Assembly: GCF_000026985.1 (NCBI RefSeq)
Contig: NC_017390.1
Location: 1,578,701-1,642,700, forward strand
Length of the DNA: 64,000 nt
Direction of reading: 5' to 3'
Source of the DNA: Erwinia pyrifoliae DSM 12163
Lineage (GTDB): Bacteria > Pseudomonadota > Gammaproteobacteria > Enterobacterales > Enterobacteriaceae
The position numbers and the translations under genes were made by a program. The first letter of the stretch is position 1, and every line of letters begins with the position of its first letter. The notes beneath the pieces were generated by a model, which had not been told where the DNA came from, did not search any database, and saw nothing but the letters and a program-made list of their open reading frames with translations. This document shows positions 29,174 through 42,099 of this stretch, piece by piece.

Positions 29174-30187
29174 ATGTCTATTTTAGTCACGGGTGGAGCA
29201 GGCTATATCGGATCCCATACCGTACTTTCATTGCTGCAACGCGGTGATGACGTGGTCGTACTGGATAATCTGAGTAATGCGGCGCGCGAGTCGATTAACC
29301 GTGTTGAAAAGTTAACTGGTAAAACAGCGACCTTCATTGAAGGTGACATCCTCGATCGTGCCTGTTTGCGTCGTATTTTCAGCGCTCACTGCATTAGCGC
29401 CGTAATCCACTTTGCCGGACTTAAGGCCGTAGGGGAATCGACGCGCAAGCCGCTGGAATATTATCAAAATAACGTTACCGGTACGCTGGTGCTGCTGGAA
29501 GAAATGCGCAGCGCCGGGGTGAATCAGTTCATTTTCAGCTCATCAGCCACCGTATATGGTGCCGATGCGCCTGTACCTTACGTTGAAACCACGCCAATCG
29601 GTGGTACCACCAGCCCCTACGGTACTTCCAAGCTGATGGTTGAGCAGATACTGCGTGATTACGCTAAAGCTAACCCGGAATTCAAAACCATTGCATTACG
29701 CTATTTTAACCCGGTAGGCGCGCACGAATCAGGTCAGATTGGCGAAGATCCCAATGGCATCCCTAACAATCTGCTGCCGTATATTGCCCAAGTGGCTATT
29801 GGTCGTCTGGAAAAACTCGGCATCTTTGGTGATGACTATCCGACAAAAGATGGCACAGGCGTCCGTGACTATATCCATGTCATGGATCTGGCAGAGGGGC
29901 ACCTCAAGGCGCTTGATCATCTGGAATCGATTGAAGGATACAAAGCCTATAACCTCGGAGCAGGGGAAGGTTACTCGGTGTTGGAGATGGTTAAGGCATT
30001 TGAAAAAGCGTCTGGCCGGCCGGTGGCATACCAGATTTCTCCACGACGCGATGGCGACCTGGCTGCTTTCTGGGCCGATGCCGCGCTGGCTGAAAAAGAG
30101 CTTAACTGGCGCGTTTCGCGCGGCATTGACGAGATGATGCGTGATACGTGGAACTGGCAGAGTCAGAATCCTCAAGGCTATAGCTGA
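29174..30187 (+). CDS. galE: UDP-glucose 4-epimerase
   Basis: Interconverts UDP-glucose and UDP-galactose; UDP-galactose is the main donor for amylovoran and, through Glf, for the galactan-type O-antigen locus. 337 residues of the extended SDR family: NAD motif VTGGAGYIGSHT at the N-terminus, catalytic SSSATVYG and YGTSK (Tyr-x3-Lys), HFAGLKAVGES, and RYFNPVGAHESG for substrate binding. GAAGGAG stands about eight bases before ATG. Ends before a clear terminator. Confidence 0.96.
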   Translation: MSILVTGGAGYIGSHTVLSLLQRGDDVVVLDNLSNAARESINRVEKLTGKTATFIEGDILDRACLRRIFSAHCISAVIHFAGLKAVGESTRKPLEYYQNNVTGTLVLLEEMRSAGVNQFIFSSSATVYGADAPVPYVETTPIGGTTSPYGTSKLMVEQILRDYAKANPEFKTIALRYFNPVGAHESGQIGEDPNGIPNNLLPYIAQVAIGRLEKLGIFGDDYPTKDGTGVRDYIHVMDLAEGHLKALDHLESIEGYKAYNLGAGEGYSVLEMVKAFEKASGRPVAYQISPRRDGDLAAFWADAALAEKELNWRVSRGIDEMMRDTWNWQSQNPQGYS

Positions 30188-30207
30188 TTGATAGCAGTAA
30201 CTAATGC

Positions 30208-30233
30208 AAAACCCAGCGAGTGCTGGGTTTTTT
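30208..30233 (+). terminator. Rho-independent terminator after galE
   Basis: Stem ACCCAGC (30211-30217) / GCTGGGT (30222-30228), loop GAGT, flanked by AAA and a T-run (30228-30233). It separates the ams-gal block from the second glycan locus. Confidence 0.93.
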
Positions 30234-30400
30234 GTTAAATGAAGTTGTTGAATGTCTTTTGTTAAACATCAGGTAGTAATATCTTTTTAGTCTTAGATTA
30301 AGTATCTTATCCACTATGAAATATTAGCATTTATAATGCTGGAACGCTCAAAGCTATGCTGGTATTGCACCATTTTTCATTAGTTTTCAAAAAATGCGAA

Positions 30401-30409
30401 TGATATAAT
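30401..30409 (+). promoter_or_regulatory. Extended -10 promoter of the O-antigen-type locus
   Basis: TG-A-TATAAT is a perfect extended -10 (TGn + TATAAT at 30404-30409). There is no good -35, as is common for extended -10 promoters. Transcription would start near 30416, ~50 bases before the JUMPstart/ops sequence. The 30234-30400 stretch holds nothing else recognisable. Confidence 0.7.
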
Positions 30410-30464
30410 CTCTACAGCGCATACCAGTTAGCGGCTTTTCACAACAGACAATAGTTAGCTGCAT

Positions 30465-30502
30465 CGGCATGCTGAGAGCCTTAACTCAGGGGCGGTAGCG
30501 TG
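30465..30502 (+). promoter_or_regulatory. Second JUMPstart sequence with ops element
   Basis: A 38-base JUMPstart variant ending in the ops core GGCGGTAGCGTG (30491-30502), identical to the core upstream of amsG. It lies ~78 bases before rfbB and predicts RfaH-dependent elongation through the downstream O-antigen genes, independent of the ams operon. Confidence 0.92.
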
Positions 30503-30580
30503 CTTTTTTTATGTGACTGCCCCTATCTTCTCCGCTACACGTCTAAACCTCAATAAAAACACAGTGTTGTGAGAAATACT

Positions 30581-31651
30581 ATGAAAATTTTGGTAACCGG
30601 TGGTGCTGGCTTCATTGGTTCAGCCGTTATACGTCATATCATCAACAATACTGATGATGTTGTATTAAATGTTGATAAGCTTACTTATGCAGGTAATTTA
30701 GAGTCTTTGCAGGGTATCAGTGATAGCTCTCGTTATCATTTCTCTAAAACAGACATTTGCGATCCCGAGTCACTCAATCATGCATTTAATGATTTCGAAC
30801 CCGACGTTGTTATGCATTTGGCTGCCGAAAGTCATGTCGATCGTTCAATCAATGGTCCGGCGGCTTTCATTGAGACAAATATAATTGGAACATATGTTTT
30901 ACTCGAAGCAGCCAGAAGGTATTGGCTTGGGCTGCCAGTAGAAAGAAAAGAAGCATTTCGATTTCATCATATATCTACAGATGAAGTGTTTGGAGATTTA
31001 CACGGCACAGACGATTTGTTTACCGAGCAAACCGCTTATGCACCTAGCAGTCCTTACTCTGCTTCAAAAGCGTCCAGCGACCATCTGGTCAGAGCTTGGC
31101 AGCGTACTTATGGCTTACCGGCACTAATAACAAACTGTTCAAATAATTATGGGCCATACCATTTCCCGGAGAAATTAATTCCTCTGACGATATTAAATGC
31201 GCTCGCAGGCAAGCCATTGCCCGTTTATGGTGATGGTAAACAGGTTCGAGACTGGCTTTATGTGGAAGATCACGCCAGAGCATTATATCGGGTAGCTACT
31301 GCAGGTATTGTTGGCGAAACCTATAATATCGGAGGTCATAACGAACGACAGAACATCGATGTGGTGAATACTATCTGCAGAGTCCTCAATCGTCTTGTAG
31401 TCGATAAGCCCCGCGGTATTACTGACTATTCTGTACTTATCACTTTTGTCCAGGATCGTCCGGGACATGATTTACGCTATGCGATTGATGCAACAAAAAT
31501 TGAAAAAGAACTGGGCTGGTTACCCGAAGAAACTTTTGAGACGGGACTTGAGAAGACCGTCCGCTGGTATCTGGAAAATACAGAATGGTGGAAACGGGTT
31601 CTGGATGGATCCTACGCTGGTGAAAGATGTTTAGAGGTAAAGGATTTTTGA
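30581..31651 (+). CDS. rfbB: dTDP-glucose 4,6-dehydratase (RmlB)
   Basis: Converts dTDP-glucose to dTDP-4-keto-6-deoxyglucose, the branch point for dTDP-6-deoxyhexoses. The ATG gives 356 residues; an in-frame GTG at 30569 would add four. Features: NAD motif [27 protein letters not shown], catalytic STDEVFGDL (Thr-Asp-Glu) and [10 protein letters not shown] (Tyr-x3-Lys). Base composition is already AT-richer than the ams genes. One base separates its stop from the rfbA start codon, so the two are coupled. Confidence 0.95.
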   Translation: MKILVTGGAGFIGSAVIRHIINNTDDVVLNVDKLTYAGNLESLQGISDSSRYHFSKTDICDPESLNHAFNDFEPDVVMHLAAESHVDRSINGPAAFIETNIIGTYVLLEAARRYWLGLPVERKEAFRFHHISTDEVFGDLHGTDDLFTEQTAYAPSSPYSASKASSDHLVRAWQRTYGLPALITNCSNNYGPYHFPEKLIPLTILNALAGKPLPVYGDGKQVRDWLYVEDHARALYRVATAGIVGETYNIGGHNERQNIDVVNTICRVLNRLVVDKPRGITDYSVLITFVQDRPGHDLRYAIDATKIEKELGWLPEETFETGLEKTVRWYLENTEWWKRVLDGSYAGERCLEVKDF

Positions 31652-31652
31652 T

Positions 31653-32519
31653 ATGAAAGGAATTATCTTAGCAGGAGGATCTGGCACACGTCTACATCCT
31701 ATCACTCGAGGTTTATCAAAGCAGCTCTTGCCGGTTTATGATAAGCCAATGATCTACTACCCTCTTTCAGTGCTAATGTTGGCGGGCATTAAAGATATCC
31801 TTATTATTACCACACCGCAGGATCTGAGTTCATTTCAAAGATTACTTGGTGATGGTGGTGATTTTGGTATTAACCTGCAATTTGCAATACAACCCAGCCC
31901 GGATGGATTAGCTCAGGCATTTATCATTGGCGAGAAGTTTATTGATGGTGACGAATGTGCTTTGGTTTTAGGTGATAATATTTTCTTTGGTCAGGGATTT
32001 GCTCCAGTTCTTGAGAATATCGCTGCCAAGAAAACAGGTGCAACCGTATTTGGCTATCAGGTAAAGGATCCGGGTCGTTTTGGTGTTGTAGATTTCGATC
32101 AGGCTTTTAAAGCCCTTTCAATTGAAGAAAAACCTGAGAAGCCAAAATCAAATTGGGCAGTAACAGGTCTGTACTTTTATGACAAAAATGTAGTCGAGAT
32201 GGCAAAAAAAGTAAAACCATCTCACCGTGGTGAATTAGAAATTACTGCACTAAATGAAATGTACCTTCAGAATGGCTTGCTTGAGGTTGAGTTATTAGGG
32301 CGCGGGTTTGCATGGCTAGATACCGGGACTCATGATAGCTTGATTGAAGCATCACAATTCATACATACCATTGAAAAAAGACAGGGTTTAAAAGTAGCCT
32401 GCCTTGAAGAAATCGCTTTCAGAAAAGGTTGGATAACCAAAGCGCAACTAGCTGATTTGGCAAAATCGCTTGAGAAAACTGATTACGGCAAATATCTTCA
32501 TACTGTCATTAGTGGCTAG
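31653..32519 (+). CDS. rfbA: Glucose-1-phosphate thymidylyltransferase (RmlA)
   Basis: Makes dTDP-glucose from dTTP and glucose 1-phosphate. 288 residues with the nucleotidyltransferase signature [20 protein letters not shown] near residue 8, [20 protein letters not shown] (metal-binding Asp) and [20 protein letters not shown]. Follows rfbB by one base. Neither rmlC nor rmlD follows, so dTDP-L-rhamnose is not made from this cluster alone. Confidence 0.96.
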   Translation: MKGIILAGGSGTRLHPITRGLSKQLLPVYDKPMIYYPLSVLMLAGIKDILIITTPQDLSSFQRLLGDGGDFGINLQFAIQPSPDGLAQAFIIGEKFIDGDECALVLGDNIFFGQGFAPVLENIAAKKTGATVFGYQVKDPGRFGVVDFDQAFKALSIEEKPEKPKSNWAVTGLYFYDKNVVEMAKKVKPSHRGELEITALNEMYLQNGLLEVELLGRGFAWLDTGTHDSLIEASQFIHTIEKRQGLKVACLEEIAFRKGWITKAQLADLAKSLEKTDYGKYLHTVISG

Positions 32520-32637
32520 ATCTCAGGCAGACACTACTGAATTTTGAACACATTTTATTCAATTAAGAGCTAAATATAGCAGGATGCTGAATTTAATACA
32601 TATTTGCAAACAAAGTAGGTGAGTTAAAGGAGTTACC

Positions 32638-33573
32638 ATGCCAACGGTTTTGATATTAGGAGGTTCAGGATTTATAGGAACCAATTTGATTGCATTTTAT
32701 TGCAATAAAAACTACAAAGTTATCACTTTTGGACGTTCAATGCCGGTAATTGAGCATCCTAATCTTGAGAAGATTGTGGGTGATATCAGAAACTTGACTG
32801 ATTTAGAATTTGTATTTAATAATCATAAAATAGATTTTGTTTTTCACTCGTTGACAAGTATATCAGCAACGGATTCTTTTGGTAGCTGCCAAGATTTAGT
32901 GTCAGTGAACTTGTCTTGTTTAATTGATATTATCTCTTTGATGAGAAAGTACAGTGTATATAAATTGGTGTATTTTTCATCCGGCGGATCCATCTATGGC
33001 GTATCGGATGCCCCAATCGATGAGCGGCACGAACTATCTCCGGTCAGTTTCTATGGGTGGATAAAGGAAGTTTCAGAACGTTATCTGGCATATGAAAATC
33101 GAACAAATTCTACATTCAATTATTTGATATTACGTCCTGCTAATGTCTATGGACAATATCAAAAGTTGAACAGGATAATCGGTGTCGCCTTAAAAAATGC
33201 AATTAAAAAAGAAGATATGCATATATATGGCGATGTAGGTATTTGCAAAGATTATATACATATAGATGATGTCTGTGAGATGACGTACGCATTAGTCAAC
33301 AATAATTACTCTTGGAACGATATATATAACATTGGTTCGGGAAAAGGGACGAGTTTGAAAGAAATATTGCACTACGCTGAAGTCATTAGCGGTAATAAAT
33401 TGAATTTAGTAATGCACAATAAAAAGGTCGGAGATATTAGCTACAGCATCCTCGATACTTCTAAAGTTCAGACTAAAATTGGTAAAAGAAGCTTCATATC
33501 AGTCTATGAAGGGATGAAAAGCATGCATATGTATGTACATCATCAGCTAGGTACTGATTCTGTTACGAGCTAA
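32638..33573 (+). CDS. Extended SDR, probable dTDP-4-keto-6-deoxyhexose reductase/epimerase
   Basis: 311 residues of the NAD-dependent epimerase/dehydratase family. Cofactor motif LILGGSGFIGTNL, catalytic SSGGSIYG and YGWIK (Tyr-x3-Lys), RPANVYGQYQ and the NIGSGKGTSLKEI C-terminal motif are present. Following rfbBA and without rmlC/rmlD, it most likely reduces dTDP-4-keto-6-deoxyglucose. A product such as dTDP-D-fucose (Fcf1-type) or another dTDP-6-deoxyhexose is plausible; the stereochemistry cannot be predicted here. UDP- or GDP-sugar epimerase activity is an alternative. A 118-base gap precedes it; GGAG lies upstream of ATG. Strongly AT-rich. Confidence 0.78.
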   Translation: MPTVLILGGSGFIGTNLIAFYCNKNYKVITFGRSMPVIEHPNLEKIVGDIRNLTDLEFVFNNHKIDFVFHSLTSISATDSFGSCQDLVSVNLSCLIDIISLMRKYSVYKLVYFSSGGSIYGVSDAPIDERHELSPVSFYGWIKEVSERYLAYENRTNSTFNYLILRPANVYGQYQKLNRIIGVALKNAIKKEDMHIYGDVGICKDYIHIDDVCEMTYALVNNNYSWNDIYNIGSGKGTSLKEILHYAEVISGNKLNLVMHNKKVGDISYSILDTSKVQTKIGKRSFISVYEGMKSMHMYVHHQLGTDSVTS

Positions 33574-33645
33574 TCAATTTTAATGCTAGCTTGATTTTAA
33601 ATCTGTAAAACCTTCCCCGTGAAGTAATCTAATGATGAGAAAATT

Positions 33646-34413
33646 ATGAAGTTTAGTATAGGTTACCTTTATGATTTGGTAACAGTCATAACTGAAAAAG
33701 AACTTAAAGTCAGATACAAAAGCAGCTTCTTCGGGTATCTTTGGTCTATAGCAAACCCTTTATTGTTTGCCATGATATATTTCTTCATTTTCAAACTTAT
33801 TATGAGAGTTCAAATACCAAATTATACCGTATTTATTATCGCTGGGTTATTTCCGTGGCAGTGGTTTGCCAGCTCGACCGTCAATTCACTGTTTTCTTTC
33901 TTATCAAATGCTCAAATAATAAAAAAAACAGTGTTTCCACGTTCAGTGATCCCGCTTTGTAATGTGCTTATGGAATGCCTGCACTTTCTCTGTACAATCC
34001 CGGTTATACTTGTATTCCTCTTTATCTATGATATGCGCCCAGCACTTAATTGGATCTGGGGTATTCCGCTAATTGGGTTGGCTCAGATTATATTAATGCT
34101 TGGTATTGCCCTGATTTTTTCAACGCTCAATCTCTTTTTCCGTGATTTAGAAAGATTTGTAAGTTTGGGGATCATGTTACTGTTCTATTGCACACCAATT
34201 TTATATTCTGCAGAAATGATACCTCAAGAATATAGATGGCTAATTGACTATAATCCTTTTGCATCAATGATACTTAGTTGGCGGGAATTGTTTATGCATA
34301 ATACACTTAACTATGGCTTAGTGAGTGAACTTTACGTATACGGTGCAATTTTCCTACTTCTTGGCAGCTTGATCTTCAATAAGCTTAAACATAGATTTGC
34401 AGAGATTTTATAA
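33646..34413 (+). CDS. wzm: Wzm, ABC-2 type O-antigen exporter permease
   Basis: 255-residue membrane protein with six hydrophobic segments of the ABC-2/TagG/KpsM permease family. The N-terminal amphipathic segment KEKELKVRYKSSFFGYLWS-like (here TEKELKVRYKSSFFGYLW), PLLFAMIYFFIFK, and the C-terminal YCTPILYSAEMIPQEYRWLIDYNPF are typical. With the following ATPase it exports a completed undecaprenyl-linked O-polysaccharide to the periplasm. Its stop overlaps the wzt ATG. Confidence 0.93.
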   Translation: MKFSIGYLYDLVTVITEKELKVRYKSSFFGYLWSIANPLLFAMIYFFIFKLIMRVQIPNYTVFIIAGLFPWQWFASSTVNSLFSFLSNAQIIKKTVFPRSVIPLCNVLMECLHFLCTIPVILVFLFIYDMRPALNWIWGIPLIGLAQIILMLGIALIFSTLNLFFRDLERFVSLGIMLLFYCTPILYSAEMIPQEYRWLIDYNPFASMILSWRELFMHNTLNYGLVSELYVYGAIFLLLGSLIFNKLKHRFAEIL

Positions 34414-35153
34414 TGAGTGTTGTAATTGAATTCATTAATGTCACCAAATCATATCCGCTATACCATCACATCGGTTCAGGTATCAAAGAGCTTGTTTTCA
34501 ATCCAATTAGGGCCTTGAGTTTATTAAGCGGTCGCAGTTATCTTGCAATTGAGGATATAAACTTCAGGGTGGAAAAGGGGGAATCCGTTGCTTTAATTGG
34601 CCGAAACGGTGCTGGAAAGAGTACGTCCCTTGGTTTGGTTGCTGGTGTATTAAAACCGACAGCAGGTGAAGTGAACGTTGTCGGACGCGTGGCATCGATG
34701 TTGGAGCTCGGTGGTGGATTTCATCCGGAGTTAACGGGTAGAGAAAATATACGGCTTAATGCCACTCTTCTGGGATTACGCCGCAAAGAGCTTAACGCTC
34801 GAATAAACGACATTATAGAATTTTCTGAGTTAGGTGAATTCATTGACGAGCCTATACGAGTTTACTCTAGCGGTATGCTGGCAAAACTCGGTTTCTCTGT
34901 TATTTCGCAGATTAATCCGGACATTTTAATTATTGATGAAGTGCTGGCAGTAGGCGACATCGCTTTCCAAAGGAAATGCATTAACACTATTAATGAATTC
35001 AAGAAGAAGGGTGTAACCATTCTTTTTGTCAGCCACAATTTATCCGATATCGAAAAAGTTTGTGATCGAGTTATTTGGATCGAGAATCATCGCTTAAAAA
35101 TGACTGGCAAATCCAGTGAAGTTATCAGTGCCTATAAGATTGCAATGGCATAA
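34413..35153 (+). CDS. wzt: Wzt, O-antigen ABC transporter ATPase (short, no glycan-binding domain)
   Basis: 246-residue ATPase for Wzm. Walker A ALIGRNGAGKSTSLGLV near residue 61, signature VYSSGMLAKLGFS (LSGGQ equivalent) near 150, Walker B ILIIDEVLAVGD near 172 and switch His in LFVSHN. The N-terminal HIGSGIKELVF matches polysaccharide ABC ATPases. The protein ends right after the nucleotide-binding domain: the ~180-residue C-terminal carbohydrate-binding domain of E. coli O9a-type Wzt is absent, as in Klebsiella O2a Wzt. The polymer therefore probably does not need a terminal cap for export. Confidence 0.92.
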   Translation: MSVVIEFINVTKSYPLYHHIGSGIKELVFNPIRALSLLSGRSYLAIEDINFRVEKGESVALIGRNGAGKSTSLGLVAGVLKPTAGEVNVVGRVASMLELGGGFHPELTGRENIRLNATLLGLRRKELNARINDIIEFSELGEFIDEPIRVYSSGMLAKLGFSVISQINPDILIIDEVLAVGDIAFQRKCINTINEFKKKGVTILFVSHNLSDIEKVCDRVIWIENHRLKMTGKSSEVISAYKIAMA

Positions 35154-35177
35154 AATTATATCAAGAGTCGACATTGA

Positions 35178-39126
<3,949 letters not shown>

Positions 39127-39139
39127 TAGGTGTTCTTTC

Positions 39140-40267
39140 ATGCATAAGATCTGCTATTTTATCAATACTGACTGGTATTTTGATTTACATTGGTTAGAAA
39201 GAGCTTTGTCAGCCAGAGATAATGGTTATGAGGTTAATATTATCTGTAATTTTGATAATGAGATCATCTATGAAAAATTTAAAGGTTTGGGACTCAAATG
39301 CTACAAGCTTAATGTTCATTCACAGTCTCTAAATGTGATACGGTTCACGAAAAGTGTTTGTAAATTTTTTGCCATTATGAAGAGTATCTCCCCGGATATC
39401 TTACATTGCATTACTATTAAACCAATAATTATTGGTGGGTTATACTCATTTCTTAGAAAGAAACCTGTTGTTCTTAGCATTGTTGGTTTAGGTAGACTTT
39501 TTGATGGTAATACTCCATTTCTAAAAATATTGAAATATTTCATCACTAAAGTTTATAAACTTTTTTTCAAAAATCCCAAAGCTTTGTTCATTTTTGAACA
39601 TAACTCTGACAGAGATAAGCTCTTGACGTTAACCCATGGATCCATTCATCAAACTGCAGTCATTGATGGAGCCGGCGTCAATACAGATCAATTTTGTTAT
39701 CAACCTGAACCTTTAAATGAAGTTCCAATAATATTGTTTGCCAGTAGGTTGATTTGGTCTAAAGGTCTCTATGATCTCATTCAAGCAAAAGTAAAACTCA
39801 AAGATCAAGACGTGAATTTTAGGATACTTGTTGCGGGAATCGCTGTTACTGACGATAAAGATGCTATACAGGATTCTGTAATGCAAAAATGGGTGGAAAA
39901 TGGATGGATTGAATGGCTGGGCATGTCTGAAGACGTTGCCCAGCTGATCGGGGGAGCTAATCTCGTTGTGTTACCTTCTGTCTATAATGAAGGGATCCCC
40001 AGAATTTTACTCGAATCATGCGCAATCGGCCGTGCTTGTATTTGCTATGATAGCGGCGGTTGTGGAAGCCTAGTTATCGATGGTGAAAATGGGTTCCTGG
40101 TGACTAAACACGATGTTGATTCACTTGCTGAACGCATCAGCTATCTGCTCCAATACCCTTTAGCTAGAAAAAAAATGGGCAGGCGTGGTACAGAAATCGT
40201 TTCAAAGAAATTTTCTTCTGAAATCATTATAGCTAGCACGCTTGCCGTCTATAAAAAATTAATATAA
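39140..40267 (+). CDS. Family-4 glycosyltransferase, WbbO-like
   Basis: 375 residues from the ATG at 39140, which has TAGG eight bases upstream; an open frame extends to 39089 but overlaps the preceding gene. GT-B fold: N-terminal FINTDWYFDLHWLERALSARDNGYEV, LSIVGLGRLFDG, donor site FASRLIWSKGLYDLIQA and PSVYNEGIPRILLESCAIGRA (Glu-x7-Glu). Klebsiella WbbO (about the same length, same position) primes galactan by adding Galp and Galf to the GlcNAc lipid; the same role is inferred here. Confidence 0.8.
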   Translation: MHKICYFINTDWYFDLHWLERALSARDNGYEVNIICNFDNEIIYEKFKGLGLKCYKLNVHSQSLNVIRFTKSVCKFFAIMKSISPDILHCITIKPIIIGGLYSFLRKKPVVLSIVGLGRLFDGNTPFLKILKYFITKVYKLFFKNPKALFIFEHNSDRDKLLTLTHGSIHQTAVIDGAGVNTDQFCYQPEPLNEVPIILFASRLIWSKGLYDLIQAKVKLKDQDVNFRILVAGIAVTDDKDAIQDSVMQKWVENGWIEWLGMSEDVAQLIGGANLVVLPSVYNEGIPRILLESCAIGRACICYDSGGCGSLVIDGENGFLVTKHDVDSLAERISYLLQYPLARKKMGRRGTEIVSKKFSSEIIIASTLAVYKKLI

Positions 40268-40317
40268 CGCCATTTTAATGATTCTATTAATTGATTTATA
40301 ATAGCGTTTATTAAATT

Positions 40318-41766
40318 TTAACGTAAAGTATCCTTTATTACTTTTAATATGTTTTCTGAAGCTTTTTTTATGTGTAGCAGTTCATTTAGGGTAATTTGGC
40401 GTTGTTGTTTGTAACAATCTTCTGAAGTTGCCATAAGAATGCTAATAGCTTCTTTTACGCCATTAAAATCAGATACTCGGCAAACGCTTTCTGCAATTAT
40501 TTCGCCACTTGTTAAGAAGGGAAGGTGGTCATTACGTTCTAAAAACACTACTGGTTTTTCCAAAATCTGATATTCTAGCAGCCAACTTATACCATCTATT
40601 ATCAATGCATCTGATGCTTTGAATAACGGCCCGTAAGTATTGTTCTCGAATAGCATGGTATTCGGTAGCTCATTCCATTCTTTGAAAAAGAGATCAATAT
40701 CATGTCTGATATGATCATATTTCTCGTTTTTTAACGTAGTAAGTAAGGCCGGATGAGGACTAAAGACAATATCTATTTGAGAATTCTCCTTTGCCCATTC
40801 AAGCATTTGCGGGTAAATCTCCAGGAATGTACCGAAGTTAGACCAGTTGTTCTCAATACTATGATGAGCTCCCCATAGAACACGATAGTTCTTTCTCCCA
40901 TCTGCCCAGGAAATGGGCCAGATGCCCTCTGAAGAAAGTAATTTCTCCACTTTAGGATGGCCTGTGATGAAAATACGTTCTTCACTTATGCCAGAGTTTT
41001 CCTTGAGTGAATCATATGCATATTTATTTGCGACGAACAGCATTGAGCAGTGTTTATGGAATACGCTGTTTTCAACGTTCGGATCTACGTTGCCGAGGAA
41101 ATTCATGATTTCGTAAGGGACGTAAGCAAGGTGCGCGAAATTTAATTCTTGTGATGAGAATGCTGGAGGAACATCAGCATCCCATTGCGACTGCCTAAAA
41201 ATTACTTCTGGTTTGATCGTTTTAATAATATCAAGGTCTTCATGAGAGTTTTCTGACTTAAGCCGGATATGTTTTATTTTTTCTTCACTTAAATAGTTAT
41301 CAACGGCATCCTCGCCGGCAAAACTCATTTCGCCTGGAAATTTTTTATTTATACTTGCAACGATAGGATTGAAGCTTGGGTCATTTAGCATCGCGTCATA
41401 CACCGGGCTTAAACTGTCCCATGCGCTGACATTGTGCACCAGAAAAACGCAAGTTATTTCATCCGATAGATTCTTAATCTTTTGGTGAAGCGTTTCTACG
41501 ATTTTTTTTATAACTGAAACATCTCCTTTCAATTGAGCGTTTTGTTCAATTATTTTATTGATGATGACTTGAGAATTTTCTACGAATGTTATGTCGTTGT
41601 TATTCTCTATTTCATCCTTTTGATTTTTCACACATATCCTTAATTCTTCTAATTTTTGACACAATTCTTCATGCTTCTGCATGATGGCGTCTTGCTTCTG
41701 CAAACTCAGGTCTTGCCTTTTATACAGGTATGGGTAGATAAAAGATTTTATTTTTCTTATCAACAT
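40318..41766 (-). CDS. TagF/CDP-glycerol glycerophosphotransferase-like protein with N-terminal coiled coil
   Basis: 482 residues, opposite in direction to its neighbours. Residues ~20-105 are Gln/Glu/Lys-rich and predicted coiled coil. From ~110 a GT-B-like region resembles teichoic-acid TagB/TagF proteins: ITGHPKVEKLL near 275, VLWGAHHSIENNW near 300, FSPHPALL near 345, and DALIIDGISWLLEYQILEKPVVFL near 405. That last motif is the CDP-glycerol/UDP-sugar binding signature of the family. No CDP-glycerol synthase is in the window. Role could be phosphoglycerol decoration of the O-polysaccharide or transfer of another activated unit; function not established. AT-rich, unlike gnd next to it, which suggests horizontal acquisition. 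Confidence 0.6.
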   Translation of the reverse strand: MLIRKIKSFIYPYLYKRQDLSLQKQDAIMQKHEELCQKLEELRICVKNQKDEIENNNDITFVENSQVIINKIIEQNAQLKGDVSVIKKIVETLHQKIKNLSDEITCVFLVHNVSAWDSLSPVYDAMLNDPSFNPIVASINKKFPGEMSFAGEDAVDNYLSEEKIKHIRLKSENSHEDLDIIKTIKPEVIFRQSQWDADVPPAFSSQELNFAHLAYVPYEIMNFLGNVDPNVENSVFHKHCSMLFVANKYAYDSLKENSGISEERIFITGHPKVEKLLSSEGIWPISWADGRKNYRVLWGAHHSIENNWSNFGTFLEIYPQMLEWAKENSQIDIVFSPHPALLTTLKNEKYDHIRHDIDLFFKEWNELPNTMLFENNTYGPLFKASDALIIDGISWLLEYQILEKPVVFLERNDHLPFLTSGEIIAESVCRVSDFNGVKEAISILMATSEDCYKQQRQITLNELLHIKKASENILKVIKDTLR

Positions 41767-42099
41767 ATTTTTGCCTTATTTAGCACTTTGTTCGCTCGAT
41801 TGCATGGTTCCCACACAGGATTTATTATAATTTTTTTTTAAGTAAACACATACATTTCTATGCTTAATGCACCACATTTTTTTAAGGCAATTCTTAGGTG
41901 TCTTTGTGAGGAGTAACCCCTTTCTGGTTGTTTCTTAAACAGATTGCCGTGAGCAGCCTCGCGACCATTGTGTCTTCTAATGCTTTTTTCTACCTATCCC
42001 ATCTATCGCTTTATGCATGTGTTCCATTTAAGTTAATATCAAGGCATCCATTTGCGAGGTGAACTTCACCCCGTTCACACTTCCTGACAGGAGTATGTA
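41767..42099. other. Intergenic region between the TagF-like gene and gnd
   Basis: 333 bases without a credible gene. It is AT-rich for the first ~110 bases and approaches chromosomal composition near gnd, so the right edge of the AT-rich island lies here. It must contain the divergent promoters of the TagF-like gene and gnd, but no unambiguous -35/-10 pair was found. Confidence 0.5.
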
